A stretch of DNA of 58,568 bases from Planctomycetota bacterium (lineage in GTDB: Bacteria > Planctomycetota > Phycisphaerae > Phycisphaerales > SM1A02): contig VGYB01000008.1 of NCBI GenBank assembly GCA_016873115.1, positions 1-58,568 on the forward strand, written 5' to 3'. The notes beneath the pieces were generated by a model. That model was given only the letters and a program-made list of their open reading frames with translations, searched no databases and was not told where the DNA came from. Both the position numbers and the translations under genes were made by a program. Each line of letters begins with the position of its first letter. Positions within the stretch are counted from its first letter, which is position 1. Positions 36,311 to 45,789 of this stretch are shown piece by piece.

Positions 36311-38113
36311 ATGCAGAAGGACCCCAGCCGCATCAAGGTCGTGGTCGCCACCGACTGCGGCAGCACCACGACCAAGGCGATCCTCATCGAGTTCGTGGAT
36401 GGCGTGTATCGCCAGACGCACCGCGCCGAGGCACCGACCACGGTCGAGGCTCCCTTCGCCGATGTCACGCTGGGCGTGGCCAATGCCGTCACGGAACTCC
36501 AGGAACTCAGCGGCCGACGGCTCGTGGACGATGACGGCACGATCCTGCGCCGCGCCTCGCTCGATGCGGCCGATGGGTGCGACATGTACATCTCGACCAG
36601 CAGCGCCGGTGGCGGGTTGCAGATGATGGTCGCGGGGGTGGTCAAGGAAATGACCGCCGAGAGCGCCAAGCGCGCCGCACTCGGTGCGGGCGCGATCGTC
36701 ATGGACACGATCGCGAGCAACGACCGTCGTCGGCCGCACGAGCAGGTGCAGCGCATCCGCGAGCTCCGACCCGACATGGTCCTGATCTCGGGCGGCACCG
36801 ACGGGGGCGACACGAAGAAGGTCACGGAACTCGCGGAACTCATCGCGCCGGCCAAGCCCCGCCCGCGCTTCGGTGGCGAGTACAGCCTCCCCATCATCTT
36901 TGCGGGCAACCGCGATGCGCGTCCGGCGATCGAGCGCACCTTCTCGACCGGTGGCTTTGACCTCAAGGTCGTCGACAACCTTCGCCCGACGCTTGAGCGC
37001 GAGCACCTCGGGCCGGCGCGCGAGACGATCCATGATGTCTTCCTCGAGCATGTCATGGCCCACGCGCCCGGCTATGACCGGTTGATCGCCTGGGCCGATG
37101 CGCCCATCATGCCCACGCCCGGCGCGGTCGGCGACATCCTGCAGGCGATCGCCAAGGGTCGCGGCATCAATGTCGTGGGCGTCGACATCGGCGGGGCGAC
37201 AACCGATGTCTTCAGCGTCTTCGATGGCTCGTTCAACCGCACGGTGAGCGCGAATCTGGGGATGAGCTACTCGATCAGCAATGTCTGCGCCGAGGCCGGC
37301 ATGGAGAGCGTGCTCCGCTGGGTGCACCTGGACATGGATGAGCGCGAGCTGCGCAACCGGGTCAAGAACAAGATGATCCGGCCGACCACGATCCCGCAGA
37401 CGCACGAGGCGCTCGTGTTCGAGCAGGCCGTGAGCCGTGAGGCATTGCGGCTGGCCTATGTCCAGCACAAGGCCTTCGCGACCGAGCTCAAGGGTGTGCA
37501 GCAGCAGCGCACCGTGGGCGATGCCTTCAGCCAGGAGGAGAGCGGCCGTTCGCTTGTCAGCGGCATGAAGCTCGACCTGCTCGTGGCCAGCGGTGGCGTG
37601 CTGAGCCACGCACCGCGCATGGAGCAGACCGCTTCAATGCTGATCGATGCCTTCGAGCCCGAGGGCTTCACCGAGCTTGCGAAGGACAGCATCTTCATGA
37701 TGCCGCATCTGGGCGTGCTCGCCACCGTGCATGAACGCGCGGCGATGGAAGTCTTCGAGCGCGACTGCCTCGTCATGCTCGGCACCTGCATCGCGCCGGC
37801 GGGCACGGCGGTCGCGGGCAAGCCCGTGATGCGCTGGAGCGCACGCTGGGAGGGCGGCAGCGCCGAAGGAACGCTGATGGCCCAGGAGATGAGGCTGCTG
37901 CGCATCGGCGAGCGCGCGCAGGTCGAGGTCACTCCGGAGCGGGGCTTCGATGTCGGTGGGGGTCCCGGCGTGGCCGTGAAGCGCGAGGTGCGGGGCGGCA
38001 GCGTCGGGCTCATCCTTGATGGTCGCGGGCGCTCGCTCTCCGTGCCCGGTGGGGCCGAGGGCAGGCGCTTGGTCGCTGCGTGGGCGAAGGCACTCGAACT
38101 GTACCCCGATTGA
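36311..38113 (+). CDS. MutL-type (glutamate mutase L family) ASKHA ATPase
   Basis: The 600-residue protein has the ASKHA fold: phosphate-1 motif TDCGSTTTKAIL near residue 15, phosphate-2 motif GVDIGGATTDVF near 287-298, and an adenosine-type ISGGTDGG. It matches the 'glutamate mutase L' family, whose biochemical role is unclear. No glutamate mutase subunits are nearby. A likely -10 TAGCCT (36296-36301) ends 9 nt before the ATG. It opens a block of six genes with four membrane proteins, so a motor or chaperone role for a membrane complex is an inference. Confidence 0.85.
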   Translation: MQKDPSRIKVVVATDCGSTTTKAILIEFVDGVYRQTHRAEAPTTVEAPFADVTLGVANAVTELQELSGRRLVDDDGTILRRASLDAADGCDMYISTSSAGGGLQMMVAGVVKEMTAESAKRAALGAGAIVMDTIASNDRRRPHEQVQRIRELRPDMVLISGGTDGGDTKKVTELAELIAPAKPRPRFGGEYSLPIIFAGNRDARPAIERTFSTGGFDLKVVDNLRPTLEREHLGPARETIHDVFLEHVMAHAPGYDRLIAWADAPIMPTPGAVGDILQAIAKGRGINVVGVDIGGATTDVFSVFDGSFNRTVSANLGMSYSISNVCAEAGMESVLRWVHLDMDERELRNRVKNKMIRPTTIPQTHEALVFEQAVSREALRLAYVQHKAFATELKGVQQQRTVGDAFSQEESGRSLVSGMKLDLLVASGGVLSHAPRMEQTASMLIDAFEPEGFTELAKDSIFMMPHLGVLATVHERAAMEVFERDCLVMLGTCIAPAGTAVAGKPVMRWSARWEGGSAEGTLMAQEMRLLRIGERAQVEVTPERGFDVGGGPGVAVKREVRGGSVGLILDGRGRSLSVPGGAEGRRLVAAWAKALELYPD

Positions 38114-38123
38114 GGACACGATC

Positions 38124-39254
38124 ATGGCCAAGGCCTACACACCAGGACTGACCGTGAGCTCACGCGTGCGGTATCGCGCACGCCGGCTCCTGCCCCTGAC
38201 GGGTCGCATCACCGTGAAGCTCGGCGATCGCGTCAAGGCGACCGATGTCGTCGCACAGACCGACCTTGAGGGCGACATCACGCCAATGAAGATGTCGAAC
38301 CTGCTCTCGTGCGCGCCGCGCGATGTGCCGGGGCTGCTGCTGAAGCCTGTCGGTTCCGCCATCGCCATGGACGAGGCGATCGCGCAGTCGAAGGGGATCT
38401 TCGGCATGATGAAGGTCACGGTGAAGGCGACCGCGTCCGGCACCATCGAGAGTGCCAGCGACTCGACCGGCATGGTCATGATCCGCGGCGCCGCGCAGCC
38501 GGTGCAGGTGCGTGCGTTCACCAGCGGCCGTGTCGTCGAGGTGCTCGGCAGCGAGGGCGCCGTCGTCGAGAACGACGTGGCGCTCGTCCAGGGCATCTTC
38601 GGCATCGGTGGCGAGGCCTACGGGCCCATCGCGATCGCGTGCGCGCGCCCCGAGGAGCGGCTCGAGGCATCGTCGATCCGCAGTGAGCACGCCGGGTGCA
38701 TCCTCGTGGGTGGGGCACGCATGACCATCGACGCAATCCGCCGTGCCATCGAGCTCGGTGTGGCAGCGATCGTGTCGGGCGGCATCGATGACGCTGACCT
38801 GAAGGCACTGCTGGGGCACGATCTGGGGGTGGCGATCACCGGCAGCGAGAAAGTCGGCATCACGCTGGTCGTGACCGAGGGCTTCGGTGACATCACCATG
38901 GCGGCCCGCACGCACGCCTTGCTGGCCTCGCATGCCGGCCATGCCGCGAGCGTGAACGGGGCCACGCAGATCCGTGCCGGCGTCATGCGCCCAGAGATCG
39001 TCATCCCGCTGGCCGACGAGGCGTCGGGCGATGCCCATGTGGGCGGCGGCGCGACTGCTGGGGAGCTCACCATCGGGACGCCGGTTCGCGTGATCCGGGA
39101 TCCCTGGTTTGGCGCACTCGGCACGGTGGCCGCACTCCCGGAACCGCCAGCCGTGCTCGGCTCGGGGTCGAAGGCCCGCGTGCTTGAGGTCGCCTTGGCC
39201 GATGGGCAGCGGGTCACCGTGCCGCGCGCCAATGTCGAGTTGATCGCCGGGTGA
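38124..39254 (+). CDS. Barrel-sandwich hybrid-like / KOW-like protein
   Basis: The protein (376 residues) starts 10 nt after the ATPase gene. Residues about 12-50 (GRITVKLGDRVKATDVVAQT) and 110-160 (ASGTIESASDSTG, then RVVEVLGSEGAVVENDV) look like two halves of a barrel-sandwich hybrid (biotinyl/lipoyl-type). The C-terminal 50 residues (GTPVRVIRDPWFGALGTV and VPRANVELI) resemble a KOW domain. No signal or membrane segment is present. It may connect the ATPase to the membrane part. Confidence 0.7.
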   Translation: MAKAYTPGLTVSSRVRYRARRLLPLTGRITVKLGDRVKATDVVAQTDLEGDITPMKMSNLLSCAPRDVPGLLLKPVGSAIAMDEAIAQSKGIFGMMKVTVKATASGTIESASDSTGMVMIRGAAQPVQVRAFTSGRVVEVLGSEGAVVENDVALVQGIFGIGGEAYGPIAIACARPEERLEASSIRSEHAGCILVGGARMTIDAIRRAIELGVAAIVSGGIDDADLKALLGHDLGVAITGSEKVGITLVVTEGFGDITMAARTHALLASHAGHAASVNGATQIRAGVMRPEIVIPLADEASGDAHVGGGATAGELTIGTPVRVIRDPWFGALGTVAALPEPPAVLGSGSKARVLEVALADGQRVTVPRANVELIAG

Positions 39255-39302
39255 TCGAACCGGCTCCCGGCGAACAGTCCACGGGCGCGTTAGGCTCCAC
39301 GC

Positions 39303-40112
39303 ATGGTGCTCGGTGCCGACGCAGGCTTCATGAACCCCGAGAAGATGCTCCTGTGTGTCGTGCTTGCGGCCACCTGTGCATGCATCCTTGCCAGCATGGT
39401 GGCGGCGCGAGCCGGCCGAGTGCCGAAGATCCGCCGCATCACCGGTCTCGAAGCGGTCGAGGAGGCCGTGGGCCGCGCCACCGAGATGGGCAGGCCGATC
39501 CTCTTCGTTCCGGGCATCCAGGACATGGACAACCCGATGACGGTCGCGGGCATCACGGTGCTCAGCCGCGTCGCGGGCACGGCTGCGCGGTACGACGCCA
39601 CGCTCGATGTTCCCGTGAGCCGATCGCTCGTCATGCAGGCGGCGCGCGAGAGCGTGCAGGCCGCGGCGCTCCAGACCGGGCAGCCCGACTGGTACGACCC
39701 GGAGCGCATCCGCTACATCACCGATGAGCAGTTCGGGTACGCGGCCTACGCAGCGGGCGCGATGGCACGCGACAAGCCTGCTGCGTGCTTCTACATGGGG
39801 TGCTTCTTCGCCGAGAGCCTGATCCTGGCCGAGAACGGCAATGCCATCGGTGCGATCCAGATCGCCGGCACAGCTGAAACCGCGCAGCTTCCCTTCTTCG
39901 TGGCCAGCTGTGACTACACCCTCATCGGCGAGGAATTCTTCGCGGCCAGCGCCTACCTGAGCGGCGCACCCGACCAGCTCGGCACGCTGCGCGGGCAGGA
40001 CATCGTCAAGGCCTTGATCGCGCTTGTGCTGGTGTTCGGCGTGGTCATGGCCACGACCGATGCGTTCTCGCCGGAGCCGGCCAGCGAGCCGACGGCGGAG
40101 GTGGCGCCGTGA
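39303..40112 (+). CDS. DUF6754-like membrane protein
   Basis: The protein (269 residues) has an N-terminal membrane helix (about 14-34), a cytoplasmic or periplasmic domain (RITGLEAVEEAVGRATEMGR, VPGIQDMDNPMTVAG) and a C-terminal helix (ALIALVLVFGVVMATT). It is believed to belong to the DUF6754 family; this should be confirmed. TAGGCT at 39291-39296 ends 6 nt before the ATG and may be an internal promoter. It overlaps the next gene by 4 nt. Confidence 0.72.
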   Translation: MVLGADAGFMNPEKMLLCVVLAATCACILASMVAARAGRVPKIRRITGLEAVEEAVGRATEMGRPILFVPGIQDMDNPMTVAGITVLSRVAGTAARYDATLDVPVSRSLVMQAARESVQAAALQTGQPDWYDPERIRYITDEQFGYAAYAAGAMARDKPAACFYMGCFFAESLILAENGNAIGAIQIAGTAETAQLPFFVASCDYTLIGEEFFAASAYLSGAPDQLGTLRGQDIVKALIALVLVFGVVMATTDAFSPEPASEPTAEVAP

Positions 40113-40804
40113 GCCGCTCGATCGCGCTGCTCATCTGCCTGATGGGCGGCCTCACCATGCTCGTGAGCCCGTTCCTGCCGATGGCCACGGGCTGGGCCAA
40201 CGATGTCACCGACTGGTTCAACATCCTGGCCGCCATGGCCTTTGTGCTCGGCGGCGGCAGCCTGCTGAAGGTGCAGCTCATGCGCTTGAGCGCACGCGGA
40301 CCCGGTTGGGGCTATTCGGCCCTCACGCTCCTGGCGTTCATCGTCACGCTCTGGGTCGGCTTGGGCAAGGTCGGTGTCGTCGCCGATCCATCGGCACCCA
40401 CGGTGGCGTGGAGCGGCAAGCCCGATGATGAGGGTTCGGCGTTCTGGTGGATCTATCTCTATGTGATGACGCCGATCACCTCGACGCTCTTCGCGGTGCT
40501 GGCGTTCTATGTCGCGAGCGCGGCGTTCCGTGCGTTCCGTGCGAAGAACGTCGAGGCCACGCTGCTCTTGGCCACGGCCTTCGTGATCCTGCTCGGCCGC
40601 ACCTTTGCCGGCGTGGTGCTCACCGGGTGGCTGCCCGACTGGGCGAGCGGACTGCGCCTGGAGAACCTGGCCGTCACCATCATGGATGTCTTCAACACCG
40701 CCGGCAATCGCGCGATCATCATCGGGATCGCGCTCGGCGTCGCCTCGACTGGCATCCGGCTGATGCTCGGCCTCGATCGCAGCTACCTCGGGGGTGACGC
40801 ATGA
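40109..40804 (+). CDS. Polytopic membrane protein of the ATPase block
   Basis: The protein has 231 residues with about six hydrophobic segments (for example FNILAAMAFVLGGGSLLKV and TLLLATAFVILLGR). GTG 40109 overlaps the preceding stop and the 3' end overlaps the next ATG, so translation is coupled. No named family was recognised. Confidence 0.75.
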   Translation: MSRSIALLICLMGGLTMLVSPFLPMATGWANDVTDWFNILAAMAFVLGGGSLLKVQLMRLSARGPGWGYSALTLLAFIVTLWVGLGKVGVVADPSAPTVAWSGKPDDEGSAFWWIYLYVMTPITSTLFAVLAFYVASAAFRAFRAKNVEATLLLATAFVILLGRTFAGVVLTGWLPDWASGLRLENLAVTIMDVFNTAGNRAIIIGIALGVASTGIRLMLGLDRSYLGGDA

Positions 40805-41670
40805 GCGGCGGCCTCGACCGGCGATGGATCTACCTCGGCATGATGCTCGCGGTCGCGCTGCCGATTCTCTGGAACGGCATGACGGGCAAGACGTTCCCCG
40901 AGTCGCCCACGCCGCCCTCCCAGGCGTGCTTCGATGCGATCGAGGCGCTGCCCGAGGGTTCGCGGGTCTTGGTGAGCTTCGATTACGACCCCGCGAGCGA
41001 GGGGGAACTGGCACCGATGGCCACCTCGTTCATGCGTCACCTGATGCACAAGCGGTTGAAGCCCGTCATCATCGCGCTGTGGCCGCTCGGTCCGACCAAG
41101 GGCGAGGAAACGATCTCGAATGTGATCAAAGCAGACTTCCCCGACCGGGTGAGCGGCAGGGACTTCGTGAACCTTGGCTTCCAGACTGGCAATGAAGGCG
41201 TGCTCAAGGTGATCGGCACGGACTTCCGCAAGCAGTTCCCGGTCGATCGATCGGGCATGCCGGTCGATCGCCTGCCGATCATGGAGGGCATCACCAAGGT
41301 CGGTGATTTCTCGCTGGTCATCACGATCAGCGCGGGCTACCCCGGCAGCAAGGAGTGGGTGCAGTATGTGTCCAGCGCGAACCCGGGCCTGGTCCTGCTC
41401 GCTGGCGTCACCGGCGTGCAGGCCTCGCAGATCTACTCCTATTACCCCGGGCAGTTGCGAGGCATGCTCGCCGCGATCAAGGGCGCAGCGGAGTACGAGG
41501 CGCTGGTGAGCGCAGTGGTCGATGGTGATGGGGTGACGCCGCCTCGCTACACCGAGGCCCGCCGCCGCATGGCACCGCAGCTCTTCGGCCACCTCGTGCT
41601 GATCGGGCTGATCGTCGCCGGGAACGCGGTGTACTTCTCGCAGCGTGGACGCAAGGCGGTGGCACGATGA
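40801..41670 (+). CDS. Membrane-anchored protein with large extracytoplasmic domain
   Basis: The protein (289 residues) has helices at both ends (about 9-26 and 265-283) and a middle domain rich in alpha/beta pattern. It begins PEGSRVLVSFDYDPASEGEL and contains VITISAGYPGSKEWVQYV. Topology suggests that the middle lies outside the cytoplasm. The ATG overlaps the previous gene (ATGA) and the 3' end overlaps the next ATG. Confidence 0.75.
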   Translation: MSGGLDRRWIYLGMMLAVALPILWNGMTGKTFPESPTPPSQACFDAIEALPEGSRVLVSFDYDPASEGELAPMATSFMRHLMHKRLKPVIIALWPLGPTKGEETISNVIKADFPDRVSGRDFVNLGFQTGNEGVLKVIGTDFRKQFPVDRSGMPVDRLPIMEGITKVGDFSLVITISAGYPGSKEWVQYVSSANPGLVLLAGVTGVQASQIYSYYPGQLRGMLAAIKGAAEYEALVSAVVDGDGVTPPRYTEARRRMAPQLFGHLVLIGLIVAGNAVYFSQRGRKAVAR

Positions 41671-42725
41671 GCAGCACGACCATGGAACCCTCCGCACCGG
41701 CCCAGGGCAAGTGGTGGATCGGCCTCTTCCTCGTGATCGCCGTGCTCGTGGCGATCCGTGCCGGCATCGGCGAGGGGATGGGCCGCGCCTATGTGCAGAC
41801 CGAATCGACGTCCTACGCGGCTGCGACGGATGACCAAGGCCGTGTGACCTGGTCGGCCGTCGCAGACGGCGCAGCGGGCTCGGCCACGATCGAGCGGGAT
41901 GTCTTCCGCACGGCAGGGCAATACCGTGCCGCTGAAGCAGCGTCGCCCAACCAACAGGCGATCCGCTTCTCGTGGGATCGCACCATCGGCCTGTGGCTTG
42001 CCGCGTTCTTCACGCTGGCCGTCTTCAGTTTCCTGGTGGGCGACAACCCGGCCTACAAGTTCACCGAGAGCATCGTGATCGGTGTCAGCGCCGGCTACTG
42101 GATGGCGGTTGCCTTCTGGGAAACGCTCGTCCCCAAGCTTGTGGCGCAACTTGCTCCGGGCCTGGTCAAGGCGTGGTGCATGCCCAACCTCGACGCGGGT
42201 GCGATCAATCTGGACGCCTTGATCCCGCTCGGCCTGGGCATCATGCTGCTCTCGCAACTCACGCCGCTGGGCCGCCATGTGGGCCGCTGGCCGCTGGCGT
42301 TCGTGATCGGCACCTTCGCCGGGCTCAAGATGATCAGTCATGTCGAGAGCGACATCATCGAACAGGTCCGCGCGACGATGCTCCCGCTGGTGGTGTTCGG
42401 CGATGATGGTTCATTCGCGGCATGGGCCTCGATCCGCAACCTGCTCATCGTGGCCGGCGTGCTCTGCACGCTCGTCTACTTCGTGTTCAGCATCGAACAC
42501 AAGGGGCCGGTGGGCCGCGCGGCGCGGGTCGGCGTCTGGTTCCTGATGATCACCTTCGGTTCGGCCTTCGGCTTCACGGTCATGGGCCGGATCGCGCTGC
42601 TCGCTGCCCGGTTCGAGTTCCTCTTCATCGATTGGCTCTGGCTCATCGATCCCAAGGGTCAGCGGACGATGGCGGCGGTCTCCGCCGCCGCGGAACTTGG
42701 CTCGTCGCTTCTTAACACAATCTGA
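41667..42725 (+). CDS. Polytopic membrane protein of the ATPase block
   Basis: The protein has 352 residues with about eight hydrophobic segments. An extracytoplasmic loop of about 70 residues (around 45-110) lies after the first helix. The end of the gene runs into the Pho-box-like repeats of the next gene. It is coupled to the previous gene by ATGA. Family unknown. Confidence 0.75.
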   Translation: MSSTTMEPSAPAQGKWWIGLFLVIAVLVAIRAGIGEGMGRAYVQTESTSYAAATDDQGRVTWSAVADGAAGSATIERDVFRTAGQYRAAEAASPNQQAIRFSWDRTIGLWLAAFFTLAVFSFLVGDNPAYKFTESIVIGVSAGYWMAVAFWETLVPKLVAQLAPGLVKAWCMPNLDAGAINLDALIPLGLGIMLLSQLTPLGRHVGRWPLAFVIGTFAGLKMISHVESDIIEQVRATMLPLVVFGDDGSFAAWASIRNLLIVAGVLCTLVYFVFSIEHKGPVGRAARVGVWFLMITFGSAFGFTVMGRIALLAARFEFLFIDWLWLIDPKGQRTMAAVSAAAELGSSLLNTI

Positions 42726-42750
42726 ACATCGTGATGTCCATTCCTTGACC
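42712..42750 (+). promoter_or_regulatory. Pho-box-like 11-bp repeat array upstream of the porin gene
   Basis: Hexamers TTAACA (42712), TGAACA (42723), ATGTCC (42734) and TTGACC (42745) begin exactly 11 bp apart. The first two are strong and the third is weak. TTAACA-type repeats at this spacing are the PhoP box of Bacillus, and 11-bp periodicity is also that of PhoB. The last repeat overlaps the -35 position of TAGCGT (42771-42776). Confidence 0.5.
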
Positions 42751-42783
42751 AGGGTATGGACGGACAGCGATAGCGTCCCGCCC

Positions 42784-44184
42784 ATGATTCACCTGGCCAC
42801 GATCCTCGCCGTGCTCGGTCTCGGTACCGGCAGCGATGCGGGTGTCCAATCTGAGATCGACGCACTGCGTGCCGACCTGCGCGCCTTCCAGCGGAGCCAG
42901 TCGCAGGGCACGCTCGATGCCGAGCGCGCTGCCGAGATTCGCGCCATCGTGAAGGACGCCCTCGCCGACGCAGGCACACGCACGATGATGCAGGATGGCC
43001 AGGGCCAACCCAACTTCCAAGGCGACAGTTTCTATCGGCTCGATGCGACCGGCACCGAGATCACCTCGGCCGACGGAAACTTCCGCTACCACCTGAACAT
43101 CCAGATGCAGTTGCGGTTCATCTGGAATCATCGTGAGGAACTCGGTGACACCCAGGGGTTCGAAAACCGACGCATGCGCTTCATCATGGATGGTCATGCG
43201 TTCGGCAAGGAGTGGCGCTACGCGTTGCAGGTGTCGCGAGCGAGCGGTGTCCCGTCGCCTCTGGCGCCGGACATCGAGGATGCCTGGGTCGGCCGTGTGC
43301 TCTCCCCCGAACTCCAACTGAAGATGGGGCAGTTCAAGCCCGGTTTCACGCGTGAGGAGGGCATGAGCTCCTCCACGACGCTCTTCATGGAGCGCAGTGC
43401 GCTGAACAACTACTTCCGTGCCGCGCGTTCCCGGGGCATTGCCCTCGAGTGGGAGACGGAGCACTTCATGTGGCGCAGCGGCTGGTTCGACGGCATCACG
43501 GTGCGGTCGCCCGTGACGCCTGATGAGGCCGGCTACAACACCGGGCCCACCGTCAACCTGCCATGGAACAACAGCCTGGCGATCGATTGGGCGTTCTCCA
43601 GCCGCTTTGACTGGAAGCTCGCGGGAACCTGGAAGGAGTTGCGCGACTACACCCCGTGGCTCGACATGAAGGGGCAGGCCACCAATCTCGGGGTGGCTGT
43701 TGACGCGGAACAGGCGAGTCCATCGGCCCCCTTCCCCTCCGATCCGTGGATGATCGAGGTGACCGCCGATCTCATGCACAAGCAGGCGGGTTGGTCGATC
43801 TTCGCGTGGGGTGTCTTTCGTCGTGTGCAGAGCGACTTGGGCCAGTCGAACCAGTGGGGTGCGCTCGTGCAGGCCAGCACGATGCTTGCCGAGCGTTGGG
43901 AGACCGGCGTGCGGTACAGCATTGGCGATACGGGAGCCGACAGCAGTGATGCGTATCCCATGCTCAGCCTGCTTGAACTGAACTTGAGCTACTACTTCCA
44001 CAAGCACCTCATGAAGGTCCAGTTGGACATGGGCTACTCCTTCGAGGGGCTCAGTTTGAACGGGAACGGTGATGGCTTCGCAACCAGGACTGGAAGTACC
44101 AATCTGCTGGAGGATGTCCAGCCACCGGACGGCAATGTCTCAGGACAGATGTACATCGGCATCCAGTACCAAGTGCTCTTCTGA
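42784..44184 (+). CDS. Phosphate-selective-type porin (OprO/OprP family)
   Basis: The 466-residue protein has a short signal peptide, a coiled-coil segment (about 24-60) and a beta-barrel typical of porin O/P: FRYHLNIQMQLRFIWNHRE, RRMRFIMDGH, LKMGQFKPGF and a terminal Phe. It would sit in the outer membrane. Start at ATG 42784; TAGCGT ends 7 nt upstream. The repeat array upstream suggests phosphate-starvation control. Confidence 0.85.
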   Translation: MIHLATILAVLGLGTGSDAGVQSEIDALRADLRAFQRSQSQGTLDAERAAEIRAIVKDALADAGTRTMMQDGQGQPNFQGDSFYRLDATGTEITSADGNFRYHLNIQMQLRFIWNHREELGDTQGFENRRMRFIMDGHAFGKEWRYALQVSRASGVPSPLAPDIEDAWVGRVLSPELQLKMGQFKPGFTREEGMSSSTTLFMERSALNNYFRAARSRGIALEWETEHFMWRSGWFDGITVRSPVTPDEAGYNTGPTVNLPWNNSLAIDWAFSSRFDWKLAGTWKELRDYTPWLDMKGQATNLGVAVDAEQASPSAPFPSDPWMIEVTADLMHKQAGWSIFAWGVFRRVQSDLGQSNQWGALVQASTMLAERWETGVRYSIGDTGADSSDAYPMLSLLELNLSYYFHKHLMKVQLDMGYSFEGLSLNGNGDGFATRTGSTNLLEDVQPPDGNVSGQMYIGIQYQVLF

Positions 44185-44214
44185 GCCTGACGCGGGGCGT
44201 ATGCTCAAGCGCCC

Positions 44215-45786
44215 ATGGCATCCGCGTCGACCGCACCAGCAACTGCCATCCAGCCCGCAGCGCCGTCGACCCAGTCGCCGGCAGGTGCCGACCCGTGCGT
44301 GCTCCTGATCCTTGGTGCGAGTGGCGACCTGACCCGTCACAAGCTCATCCCGTCGATGTACGAGATGCACTGTCTCGGTGCGCTCCATCCTTCGACGGCG
44401 ATCCTGGGCATGAGCCGGACAGCCAAGACGGATGAGAGCTGGCGAGCGGAACTTCGTGTTGCCGCACAGGCGTCGGTGCAGGGATTCGATCCCGCCCGCT
44501 GGCAGTCGTTCGAGGAGCGGCTCTTCTATCACGCGGGCGATGCAGCGGAGCAGGCGGCCTATCCGGCGCTCACCGAGCGACTCGGTGCGATGGCCGCTTC
44601 GCGCGGGACCCGGGGCAACCTCCTCTTCTACCTCTCGGTCGCGCCGTCCCTCTACGAGCCGATCGTGCAATGCATCGACGAGGCCGGCCTGGTCACGGAA
44701 GGCAAGCGCTGGTGCAGCATCGATCCGAGGGGCCGGTCATGGCAGCGGATCGTGGTGGAGAAGCCGTTCGGCACCGATGAAGCAAGCGCCGCGAGCCTGA
44801 ACCGAGCCCTCGGCCGGGTCTTCGAGGAGGACTCGACCTATCGCATCGACCACTACCTGGGCAAGGACCTGGTGCAGAGCCTGCTCGTCCTGCGCTTCGC
44901 CAACAGCATCTTCGAGCCGGTGTGGAATCACCGCTACATCGACCATGTGCAGATCACGGCGGCTGAGACCGTGGGCGTTGGCACGCGCGGGGCGTTCTAC
45001 GAGCAGACCGGCGCCGTGCGCGACATGATCCAGAGCCACCTCATGCAGGTGCTCGCCTTCGTCGCCATGGAGCCACCGAACCGGATGCGTGCCAACGAGA
45101 TCCGCAGCGAGAAGATCAAGGTGATCGGTGCGATTCGCCCAACCGCGGCGGCCGATGTGGCGACCCACGGTGCGCTGGGTCAGTACGGCGCCGGCCCCGA
45201 TCCTGCGTATGCACAGCTGCAGGGTGTCGCGCCTGGCTCGACGGTCGAGACCTTCGCGGCCATCAAGCTGCACCTGGACACCTGGCGCTGGGCCGGTACC
45301 CCCGTCTACCTGCGCACCGGCAAGGCCATGCGCGCCAAGCGCACCGAGGTCGTCGTGCAGTTCAAGGCGCCGGCGGCTGACCTCTTCAAGGATGTGCCGC
45401 ATGGTGCCGGAGGCGTGCAGGGCAACCGTCTGGTCATCGAGATCGCACCGCGCGAGCGTGCCGAGCTGCGCTTCGAGAGCAAGGTCCCCGGTCGCCGCAT
45501 GGCGATCGCGCCGGTGGCGATGGAAGCCGACTTCCGCAGGGAGTTCGGCGGCCATCCGGTCGAGGCGTACGGGCCACTGGTCGTCGATGCGATGCGCGGT
45601 GACCAGTCGCTCTTCAAGCACCGCACCGAGGTCGAGGGGGCCTGGAGCGCAGTCATGCCGTTCCTCGATGCACGCAGCGCACCGCTGCGCGATGGGATCG
45701 TGGGCAACTACGCGCAGGGTTCATGGGGACCGCGCTCGGCCGACGACATGATGCTGCGCGATGGCCGCGCCTGGCACGATGGCTGA
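44215..45786 (+). CDS. zwf: Glucose-6-phosphate 1-dehydrogenase
   Basis: Zwf oxidises glucose-6-phosphate to 6-phosphogluconolactone, making NADPH. The NADP motif LGASGDLTRHKLIP, the active-site RIDHYLGKD and EKPFGTD are all intact. The 523-residue length is slightly longer than usual because of a 25-residue Ala/Pro-rich start. TATGCT at 44200-44205 ends 9 nt before the ATG. pgl follows 3 nt after. Confidence 0.97.
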   Translation: MASASTAPATAIQPAAPSTQSPAGADPCVLLILGASGDLTRHKLIPSMYEMHCLGALHPSTAILGMSRTAKTDESWRAELRVAAQASVQGFDPARWQSFEERLFYHAGDAAEQAAYPALTERLGAMAASRGTRGNLLFYLSVAPSLYEPIVQCIDEAGLVTEGKRWCSIDPRGRSWQRIVVEKPFGTDEASAASLNRALGRVFEEDSTYRIDHYLGKDLVQSLLVLRFANSIFEPVWNHRYIDHVQITAAETVGVGTRGAFYEQTGAVRDMIQSHLMQVLAFVAMEPPNRMRANEIRSEKIKVIGAIRPTAAADVATHGALGQYGAGPDPAYAQLQGVAPGSTVETFAAIKLHLDTWRWAGTPVYLRTGKAMRAKRTEVVVQFKAPAADLFKDVPHGAGGVQGNRLVIEIAPRERAELRFESKVPGRRMAIAPVAMEADFRREFGGHPVEAYGPLVVDAMRGDQSLFKHRTEVEGAWSAVMPFLDARSAPLRDGIVGNYAQGSWGPRSADDMMLRDGRAWHDG

Positions 45787-45789
45787 CCC

